Below, piece after piece: positions 1 to 5,312 of a DNA stretch of 5,312 nucleotides. Within the stretch, counting starts at the first letter, position 1; each line of letters starts with the position of its first letter. The DNA lies in NCBI GenBank assembly GCA_002494135.1, contig DLBG01000128.1, positions 1 to 5,312 of the forward strand, read 5' to 3'. Made by a program: the position numbers and the translations under genes. Under the pieces are notes generated by a model. That model saw nothing but the letters and a program-made list of their open reading frames with translations, did no database searches and was not told the origin of the DNA. Source of the stretch: Lachnospiraceae bacterium UBA7027. GTDB taxonomy: Bacteria; Bacillota; Clostridia; Lachnospirales; Lachnospiraceae.

Positions 1-1
1 G

Positions 2-514
2 GTGTTTTTATCCGCCAACAAAGCAAAAAATTTATCGACAAGCGCGGAAATGGTGAATATTCAGGGTCTGACGGATACGATGAAATACGAAGGAGCTGCT
101 TTGGAAGCGGCGGAATCGGCAGAAGAAGAATATCTGGAAACATCGGACAAAGAAGCGAATGAACAGCCGCTTTCAACCGAAGCCGAAGGCCAGAAAAAGC
201 AGGCTGTTTCCGGACCTGTCAGGAACGGTGAGGACGTAAAGAAAGGTGATGAGCCGACCGGCGGTGAAAAGCTGCAGGAGGAAGAGGCAAAGAATTATAT
301 TCTTGTAATCCAAATCGATCCGGCCACCGGGAAAGCTTCCGTTCAGGCGGCATCGGATTACGAAATACTGAAGAATACGAATCCGGACCTTCAAATCGAG
401 GTTTTCGAAACGGTAATTTCAAAAGACAGTGAAGTTGATGCGAAACCCGGCAAAATTTATATCGCCAAATTCACGAAAGACGGCGAAGCCGTTCTTCTCG
501 AAAGCATAGAATAA
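2..514 (+). CDS. Acidic protein of unknown function, C-terminal part (5' end cut)
   Basis: I do not recognise this protein. The reading frame is open from the first bases of the window and ends at TAA 512-514. A GTG at base 2 could be read as a start, but there is no room to see a ribosome binding site before it, and the internal ATGs at 50 and 80 have no convincing one either, so it is most likely the 3' part of a longer gene. Of the 170 visible residues, about 30-97 form a low-complexity, Glu/Lys/Gly-rich stretch that is probably disordered. Residues about 98-168 look like a small folded domain of alternating strands (YILVIQIDP, IEVFETVIS, GKIYIAKFT, EAVLLESI). The first residues (VFLSANKAKN) would fit the end of a membrane helix followed by a charged linker, as in anti-sigma factors or other membrane-tethered regulators, but that is a guess. 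It lies 16 bases upstream of the large membrane protein gene, so the two are probably co-transcribed. Confidence 0.7.
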   Translation: MFLSANKAKNLSTSAEMVNIQGLTDTMKYEGAALEAAESAEEEYLETSDKEANEQPLSTEAEGQKKQAVSGPVRNGEDVKKGDEPTGGEKLQEEEAKNYILVIQIDPATGKASVQAASDYEILKNTNPDLQIEVFETVISKDSEVDAKPGKIYIAKFTKDGEAVLLESIE

Positions 515-516
515 TC

Positions 517-521
517 AGGAG
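517..521 (+). promoter_or_regulatory. Ribosome binding site for the 822-residue membrane protein
   Basis: AGGAG sits nine bases before the ATG at 531. It supports that start, which also places a complete signal peptide at the N-terminus. The whole gap between the two genes is only 16 bases, so there is no room for a separate promoter or a terminator. Confidence 0.8.
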
Positions 522-530
522 ATTGGAAAC

Positions 531-2999
531 ATGAAAAAAACTTGGAAACGGGCAACCGTGGTTTTACTCGGACTGATGCTCGTATTTACCACCTTCCTTC
601 CGTTCCTTACCGCAAAGGCGGATACGGATATGAACCGCTTCAATGTTGAAGTGAAAGTCGGCTTTGACAATAAAGCGGAAATGGGACATTATGTCCCTTT
701 TGCCATTTCCGTGGAAAATCCGGGAAATGATTTTTCGGGCAGAATTCAGCTGGTGATTCCCAATAAGGTGAATTACAACATCATGTATGAGTCTGAATTC
801 AGTATCGGAAGAGGAGAGACAAAGACCGTTTTATTCTACGGAAAGGTAGTGGATAACCACGGGAAAATGCGTGTACGTATCACCGACAAGAAGGGAAAAC
901 TTGTCTGGACGAGAGAAGACCGTTTAAACGTGGACGTTTCGGCTTCCAAGAGAATGGATATCGGAATTCTCTCCGACGATTATTCCGCGCTCGGATATTT
1001 GGATAATATTGAATTTTATTCCAGCGAAACATTTAAAACCAATCTGATGGAACTGACCGTCGATACTTTCCCGGAAAGTGTCAACGGCCTTGACATGCTG
1101 GAAGTGATTTTAATCAGCAATTTCAGTACCGACCAGCTGACGGATGAGCAGGTGGAAGCACTGAATATGTGGATTAACCGTGGCGGTATTCTGATTGTGG
1201 GAACCGGCTCGAATTCCTCCAAAACGCTTTCCAAACTGAAGGGAAATGTTGTGGATGTTACTTCTTCCAAGATGACGAAGTATTCCACAAGTTTCGGTAT
1301 CGGATACTATTACTATCAGTATCAGCCCGACTCCGGCAATTATCCGGACTATGACAGCAATCCCAGAGATGACGAAGATTTTATGTCTTTCTATGATGAT
1401 CTTTTTTACAATCATCGTGAGGAACTGGATGAATACTGCCTGGAAGATTTCATGGCGGAATTCGGTCTTACCGAGAATGACCTTGAGAACGGCACGGTTC
1501 CCTATGATCTGGAAGATGTTTACTATGATTACTGTATTGATGTCATTTATCTGTATGCATACGGATACCAGCCCGAACCGCAACCTGTTTATACCTATCC
1601 CATGGTATCTGCGGATGTCCTGGCGTTAGAGAGTGACGAAGCATTTGATTATTATTACGGTGACAGTACTTCCGGTGATTACATCCTTGCTTCGATGATT
1701 GAAAGAGGAAAGGGAATCATTGCGCTGTACGGAATCGATTTTACCATGAACCCCATTCCGTCCTATGCCAATGCATCGGAAATTCTTTATCCCTTACTTC
1801 AGAGGTTTGCCCTTCCCGTTGTGGAGGAAAACTACAAAAACAGCCAGAATACATGGATGAACTATAATTTTGCCAACATAAACAATTCCTCCGCGCTTAG
1901 AACTCTGCTGGGAAAAGCTTCGGGAGCTCCGCTTCCGCCTGCACTTTTCTATGCGGTGCCCATTATCGGATATCTGGTAGCCATGCTGGTTCTGTATCTG
2001 GTAAACCGTAAAAAGAAAAAGACGTTCCGTCTGTGGATCTGGTATCCGGTTCTTGCACTGGCAGTGGCTGTGTTTATTTTCTGTGTCGGTTTTTCCACCA
2101 GAATTATCAAACCCAGAATCAATGCCATGACGGTTCTGGAACTTCAGAAACCGGCGGCGATAGAGAATAACTATGTTGCGGTAACCACGCCTTCCAACCG
2201 CACCTGCGAAGTCAGCTTCTCCAAACAGTATAACCTTGAACTGATTCGCGAAATCGAAAACTATTACAGTTCCAATACCAAAGTGGATTCCAATTCCTAT
2301 CGCGTGGCATTCCGGGAAGGAATCGACAATGAAACGGTACGTTTTGCCGGAAATGTTGCGTTAAGCTCCGATCAGTTCCTGCTTGAGAGCATTTATCCTT
2401 CGGAGAGAACGTTTAACGTAGATGTCAGAAAGAGTTATTTTGCAAACGAATCCAATGCGGAGAAGTGTATCATTCATAACGATACCGGCGTGGATCTGGA
2501 AAATGTATTCGTAGTTGCCGTTAAGGCTCCCTACTCCGGACAGAACACCTATTATGATACCGTGGTATTCAGAATCGGTGATTTGAAGTCAGGCGGCTCG
2601 TTTGACATGAGTTCACAGAAGTGGAGAAGTTCGGACAATAACATGGGATACTCGGCGGATGTGGCTTTCACCGGAAAAGACAAGCATACACTGGAAGGTG
2701 TTTTGTTCGGAAGCCTTTCCGAAAAGTTTACAAGATATCAGAACCGTGCAAGTCTCGCATCATACCTTTACGGCATTGCAAGAGACTCTCTGAAGGACGA
2801 TATAAACCAGTCGCCTGTAGGCTATCAGGGAACAGCTCCGATTTCAACGGATGATGATGTGCTGTACGAAATGTATATTATCGGTTTCCCCAAGAATTCC
2901 GTCTGCAAGGACATTCAGTTTACGAACAAATACAGAAACGAACGTACGGAAGCGGTAATTCAGAAAATCAAGCTTTCCCAGATGAAGGAGACGAACTAA
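531..2999 (+). CDS. Exported two-pass membrane protein with GATase1-like region, probable partner of the ABC-2 exporter
   Basis: This 822-residue protein probably acts outside the membrane as the accessory subunit of the exporter encoded next to it. Residues 1-30 form a signal peptide: positive N-terminus MKKTWKR, a hydrophobic core, and an AKA-D cleavage site after A30. About 37-136 looks like a beta-sandwich with ENPGN and GRGETKTV turns, as in Ig-like/CARDB-type domains. About 140-226 (DIGILSDD, LEVILISNF, NRGGILIVGTGS) and 385-425 (SMIERGKGIIALYGIDF) resemble the split GATase1-like fold. No Cys nucleophile or His/Glu pair is apparent, so it is probably non-catalytic. Between them, about 250-356 is a Tyr/Asp-rich insert. 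Two membrane helices follow, about 471-491 and 501-521, joined by the basic loop NRKKKKTFR, which by the positive-inside rule is cytosolic. Both large parts are therefore outside. Residues 524-822 are a beta-rich region I do not recognise. The role is inferred from the neighbours; the closest analogues by architecture are GldG-like proteins and the GATase-like proteins of MoxR/DUF58 clusters. Confidence 0.85.
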   Translation: MKKTWKRATVVLLGLMLVFTTFLPFLTAKADTDMNRFNVEVKVGFDNKAEMGHYVPFAISVENPGNDFSGRIQLVIPNKVNYNIMYESEFSIGRGETKTVLFYGKVVDNHGKMRVRITDKKGKLVWTREDRLNVDVSASKRMDIGILSDDYSALGYLDNIEFYSSETFKTNLMELTVDTFPESVNGLDMLEVILISNFSTDQLTDEQVEALNMWINRGGILIVGTGSNSSKTLSKLKGNVVDVTSSKMTKYSTSFGIGYYYYQYQPDSGNYPDYDSNPRDDEDFMSFYDDLFYNHREELDEYCLEDFMAEFGLTENDLENGTVPYDLEDVYYDYCIDVIYLYAYGYQPEPQPVYTYPMVSADVLALESDEAFDYYYGDSTSGDYILASMIERGKGIIALYGIDFTMNPIPSYANASEILYPLLQRFALPVVEENYKNSQNTWMNYNFANINNSSALRTLLGKASGAPLPPALFYAVPIIGYLVAMLVLYLVNRKKKKTFRLWIWYPVLALAVAVFIFCVGFSTRIIKPRINAMTVLELQKPAAIENNYVAVTTPSNRTCEVSFSKQYNLELIREIENYYSSNTKVDSNSYRVAFREGIDNETVRFAGNVALSSDQFLLESIYPSERTFNVDVRKSYFANESNAEKCIIHNDTGVDLENVFVVAVKAPYSGQNTYYDTVVFRIGDLKSGGSFDMSSQKWRSSDNNMGYSADVAFTGKDKHTLEGVLFGSLSEKFTRYQNRASLASYLYGIARDSLKDDINQSPVGYQGTAPISTDDDVLYEMYIIGFPKNSVCKDIQFTNKYRNERTEAVIQKIKLSQMKETN
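621..621 (+). other. Predicted signal peptidase I cleavage point
   Basis: The encoded residues LTAKA-DTD have small residues at -3 (A28) and -1 (A30), following a hydrophobic stretch VVLLGLMLVFTTFLPFL. This fits type I cleavage after residue 30, whose codon ends near base 620. There is no lipobox cysteine, so the protein is not a lipoprotein. Confidence 0.65.
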
Positions 3000-3003
3000 G
3001 GAG
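2998..3003 (+). promoter_or_regulatory. Ribosome binding site for the ABC ATPase, overlapping the upstream stop codon
   Basis: AAGGAG starts inside the TAA stop codon (2997-2999) of the membrane protein gene and lies 11 bases before the ATG at 3015. This decides the ATPase start and suggests translation of the two genes is coupled. Confidence 0.75.
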
Positions 3004-3014
3004 ACGGACATAAA

Positions 3015-3992
3015 ATGCTGGAAATCAAGAATTTAAACAAAAGATACGGCAAATTCTATGCACTCAGAAATCTGAACCTGACCGTCGAAGACGGAGAACT
3101 GTTCGGATTCGTCGGCGCAAACGGAGCCGGAAAAACCACAACCATGCGAATTTGTGTAGGCCTTTTGGGAGCGGATTCCGGAGAGGTATTTATCGACGGA
3201 AAGAAAATGCTTTCCAACCATAGAATGTTAAGCACCAAGGTAGGATATGTTCCCGATTTCTTTGGTGTTTACAATTCCTTCACGACCATGGAATATATGC
3301 AGTTTTTTGCTTCGGCCTACGGACTTGTTGGAGAAGATGCGGACAATCTCTGCCTGGATCTGCTCAGGCTGGTAAAACTGGATCACAAACTCGACACGGA
3401 TGTTAACGGTCTTTCGAGAGGTATGAAGCAGAGACTCTGCCTTGCAAGGGCGCTGGTACATAATCCGGATATCCTCTTTTTGGACGAACCGGCGAGCGGC
3501 CTGGATCCGAGAGCGAGATATGAGCTGAAGGAGATTTTAAAGAATCTCTCTTCCATGGGTAAAACCATTATCATCAGTTCGCACATTCTTCCCGAGTTGT
3601 CGGAGATGTGTACGACAATCGGAATTATCGATCACGGTCAGATGATGCTTAAAGGTTCCATTGATGAAATCCACAGGGCAGCTGCCATGCAGAGTCCGAT
3701 TATTATCGTGGTGGAAGAGCATGCGGTGGATGCGGCTTTTCATGTACTGCAGGAGAATCCGAATGTGCAGCACCTTTCCGCACGTGCCAACATCATCGAA
3801 GTTGTTTTCACCGGAAATAAGCAGGATGAGGCAAACCTGTTAACCACGCTTGTAAGAAACGGTATTCCGATTCTGTCCTTTACCAGACAGGAAGGAAGCC
3901 TCGAAGCTCTGTTCATGCAAATCGTAAATCGCGGTGCCGCGGCACGTAACCAGCAGGGCGCAAGAAATCAGCAGGAGGGCACAAGAAGATGA
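3015..3992 (+). CDS. ABC-2 exporter ATP-binding protein
   Basis: This is the cytosolic ATPase that drives the permease encoded directly downstream. The 325 residues carry the full nucleotide-binding domain: Walker A GANGAGKTT at 34-42, Q-loop region GYVPD at 77-81, signature LSRGMKQR at 133-140, Walker B ILFLDEP at 153-159 with catalytic E158, D-loop SGLD at 161-164, and switch histidine H190 in SSHIL. In the Q-loop, Asp stands where many ABC proteins have Gln, and the signature is LSRGM rather than LSGGQ; both variants are common in ABC-2 type exporters. About 226-305 is the C-terminal accessory domain of the kind seen in ABC-2 ATPases (DUF4162-like). The last 20 residues are low complexity with two RNQQ units. 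Length and order fit the CcmA/NatA/GldA-like group of drug, ion and polysaccharide exporters, but the substrate cannot be told. The gene follows the membrane protein by 15 bases and overlaps the permease start by four. Confidence 0.95.
   Translation: MLEIKNLNKRYGKFYALRNLNLTVEDGELFGFVGANGAGKTTTMRICVGLLGADSGEVFIDGKKMLSNHRMLSTKVGYVPDFFGVYNSFTTMEYMQFFASAYGLVGEDADNLCLDLLRLVKLDHKLDTDVNGLSRGMKQRLCLARALVHNPDILFLDEPASGLDPRARYELKEILKNLSSMGKTIIISSHILPELSEMCTTIGIIDHGQMMLKGSIDEIHRAAAMQSPIIIVVEEHAVDAAFHVLQENPNVQHLSARANIIEVVFTGNKQDEANLLTTLVRNGIPILSFTRQEGSLEALFMQIVNRGAAARNQQGARNQQEGTRR
3945..3983 (+). repeat. Imperfect short tandem repeat at the 3' end of the ATPase gene
   Basis: Two adjacent units encode RNQQGA (3945-3962) and RNQQEGT (3963-3983), followed by RR and the stop. 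The units share the core AA-C/T-CAGCAG. The second copy has an extra GAG codon, which creates the AGGAGG of the next gene's ribosome binding site. The peptide is outside the conserved ABC-2 ATPase core. Confidence 0.6.
3973..3978 (+). promoter_or_regulatory. Ribosome binding site for the permease, inside the ATPase gene
   Basis: AGGAGG lies ten bases before the ATG at 3989, near-ideal spacing for a strong site. It is read as coding sequence of the ATPase (Gln-Glu-Gly). Together with the ATGA overlap at 3989-3992 it points to coupled translation, which helps make the two exporter subunits in matched amounts. Confidence 0.8.
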
Positions 3993-5312
3993 GCAATCCT
4001 ATTAAGAAAAATCCTTTTGCAAAAAATGCGGTTCTGTTTAAAGATATGTCCATCGACATGAAGCGCCCGAAGGTGCTGATCCTGATGATGATTTTTAACG
4101 GAGTCGTTGCATCGACCGTAGCCGGTTTCCTGCTTTATATCATGACGGCCGGAATCGTGAATGAGAAAATCGATTACCGTATTCTGGTATACATGTTAAT
4201 CGCCATTGTGGCGGAAGAAGCAGCCATCCTGTTTACAATGATGCCGGCTCTGACCGCCAATACCATATCGGGAGAGAGAGAAAGACAGACGCTGGATGTT
4301 CTTCTGACTACGAGAATGACACCGTTTGAAATCGTGCTCGGTAAATATTTATCCTGTGTAACGCTTGGATTTTTGCTGATTCTTTCCACCGTGCCGTTCC
4401 TTTCCCTCGTGTTTATTTACGGTGGTATGAATTTCTGGCAGTTATTCGGACTGGTACTGGTTGAAATTCTCGAAATTGCATATATTGCGGTGTTCGGTGT
4501 TTTCTTTTCCGCATTGACAAAAAGAACGGTATTCGCGGTAATTCTTTCCTACGTTATGTTGGGTATTCTGGTAGGAGGAACGCTTACCGCTTTTGGTATT
4601 GTTTACGGAATCGGCGAGCTGATCAACGAAGCGATTTCGGATTATTATTATCGGAATGTCTATTCCGGTATGGCTGCGCAGAATATCCCGGAATTCCACC
4701 TGGACATTGCGATTTATCTGCTTTTGTTTAATCCGGTTGTGACGATTTTTGACTGTATCGGAACTTTCCTGGGTGTGGAAATCGATGATGTTCCGTTCCA
4801 GGGAATGAAGACAATCGTGGATATGAACTATATTACCAAGGGAAACATTACCATGGTTTTATGGACACCCATCAGTCTGATTCTTCAGTCGGGCATCGTA
4901 ATCGGACTTTTGAAACTTTCCGCAGCCTGCTTAAACCCGGTAAAGAACACAAAGAAAAGAGAGCGCCAGTTTGAGCGTGCAAATATGAAGCGGATCGGAG
5001 TACAGGATGATCCCGCACTGGATGCGGTACTGTTACCTTCCATGGGTAATATGGCACAGGGAATGCAGCAGGTACCGGACGGCATGATGCCGGCACCCGG
5101 AATGCAGCAGGCTCCCGCAGGGATGGTTCCCGCACCGGAGAATATGCAGCCGATGCCGCAGAATGTGATGCCCCAGCCCGCATCGATGCAGGCAGGAGTG
5201 GCAAATCAGATGATGCCTCAGGCCGCACCGGCACCGACAACACCCGTACAGGAGGCAGTACCGGTTCCGCCACAGGTTATGTTCACGACCCCGACGGCAG
5301 CAGTACAGGAAA
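3989..5312 (+). CDS. ABC-2 type exporter permease (3' end cut)
   Basis: This is the membrane subunit paired with the ATPase. Reading from ATG 3989 gives 441 residues with no stop before the window ends. About six membrane helices can be seen: 28-53, 66-90, 122-146, 151-175, 180-208 and 288-311. Between helices 2 and 3 is the hallmark ABC-2 permease segment, SGERERQTLDVLLTTRMTP at 94-112 followed by FEIVLGK, which is known in the family to contact the ATPase. A large loop at about 209-287 is predicted outside; it includes a further hydrophobic stretch at about 238-262 whose placement is unclear. After the last helix, a charged segment (KNTKKRERQFER, 319-330) leads into a Met/Gln/Pro/Ala-rich tail from about 350 onward, predicted cytosolic. 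This tail is not part of the standard family fold. The start is fixed by the AGGAGG at 3973 and by the ATGA overlap with the ATPase stop. The substrate is unknown; NosY/NatB/GldF-type exporters are the nearest general comparison. Confidence 0.92.
   Translation, partial: MSNPIKKNPFAKNAVLFKDMSIDMKRPKVLILMMIFNGVVASTVAGFLLYIMTAGIVNEKIDYRILVYMLIAIVAEEAAILFTMMPALTANTISGERERQTLDVLLTTRMTPFEIVLGKYLSCVTLGFLLILSTVPFLSLVFIYGGMNFWQLFGLVLVEILEIAYIAVFGVFFSALTKRTVFAVILSYVMLGILVGGTLTAFGIVYGIGELINEAISDYYYRNVYSGMAAQNIPEFHLDIAIYLLLFNPVVTIFDCIGTFLGVEIDDVPFQGMKTIVDMNYITKGNITMVLWTPISLILQSGIVIGLLKLSAACLNPVKNTKKRERQFERANMKRIGVQDDPALDAVLLPSMGNMAQGMQQVPDGMMPAPGMQQAPAGMVPAPENMQPMPQNVMPQPASMQAGVANQMMPQAAPAPTTPVQEAVPVPPQVMFTTPTAAVQE
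5060..5137 (+). repeat. 39-base tandem repeat encoding a 13-residue Met/Gln/Pro unit
   Basis: Two adjacent in-frame copies (5060-5098 and 5099-5137) encode GMQQVPDGMMPAP and GMQQAPAGMVPAP, 10 of 13 residues the same. By hand count 29 of 39 bases agree, with the first 13 bases identical. The following residues (ENMQPMPQNVMPQP) look like more decayed versions of the unit. The repeat lies in the predicted cytosolic tail of the permease and may continue past the window. Confidence 0.75.

Noticed and set aside
534..540. Run of seven A bases after the start codon as a possible slippage switch
   Set aside because: Lys-Lys codons are ordinary at the start of signal peptides, and neither shifted frame gives a useful product.
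1110..1583. Minus-strand open frame of 157 codons
   Set aside because: It lies fully inside the 822-residue membrane protein gene. Its Ile/Val-rich content mirrors the Asp/Tyr codons on the other strand and it has no recognisable motif.
1351..1629. Plus-strand open frame of 92 codons in another frame
   Set aside because: It overlaps the Tyr/Asp-rich insert in a shifted frame and has no protein character of its own; GAT and TAT runs read one base off explain its Met/Ile content.
3089..3492. Departures from textbook ABC motifs (Asp in the Q-loop, LSRGM signature) as a sign of an inactive ATPase
   Set aside because: Walker A, Walker B with its Glu, the D-loop and the switch His are all intact, and these variants are common among active ABC-2 type ATPases.
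3934..3945. Perfect 12-base palindrome GTGCCGCGGCAC
   Set aside because: It has no loop and no flanking symmetry, and lies in coding sequence (Gly-Ala-Ala-Ala). A chance palindrome is more likely than an operator or terminator.
4872..5273. Minus-strand open frame of 133 codons, Pro/Arg/Ser/Ala-rich
   Set aside because: It is the reverse reading of the repetitive GC-rich permease tail; its composition follows from that, and the plus strand has a clear family, start and ribosome binding site.

Overview
The window is a tightly packed, one-direction block of four genes on the + strand, and both ends are cut. The first gene lacks its 5' end and the fourth lacks its 3' end. Strong AGGAG-type ribosome binding sites, gaps of 14-16 bases, moderate GC, a Gram-positive style signal peptide and the protein character all suggest a Firmicute, most likely a clostridial gut-type bacterium such as a Lachnospiraceae member. 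That assignment is inference; there is no rRNA or marker gene to confirm it.

Layout: (1) 2-514 is the C-terminal part of an acidic protein I do not recognise, possibly the tail of a membrane-anchored protein. (2) 531-2999 encodes an 822-residue exported, membrane-anchored protein. It has a cleavable-looking signal peptide, a beta-sandwich-like N-terminal region, a degenerate glutamine-amidotransferase-like (GATase1-like) region interrupted by a tyrosine/aspartate-rich insert, two adjacent transmembrane helices and a large C-terminal extracytoplasmic region. (3) 3015-3992 is an ABC ATPase of the ABC-2 exporter type. (4) 3989-5312 and beyond is its ABC-2 type permease, ending in a methionine/glutamine/proline-rich cytosolic tail with a 13-residue tandem repeat. 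It overlaps the ATPase gene by four bases (ATGA).

The likely unit is an ABC-2 exporter (ATPase plus multi-pass permease) made together with a large surface-exposed partner. The arrangement resembles the Gld-type (GldA/GldF/GldG) ABC systems and the ABC-2 modules often found beside MoxR/DUF58/transglutaminase genes in Firmicutes, in which a GATase-like extracytoplasmic protein accompanies the transporter. The substrate cannot be read from the sequence. No RNA gene, mobile element, CRISPR array, promoter or terminator is visible, and no stretch of 300 bases lacks a gene. The promoter probably lies upstream of the window and the operon probably continues downstream.
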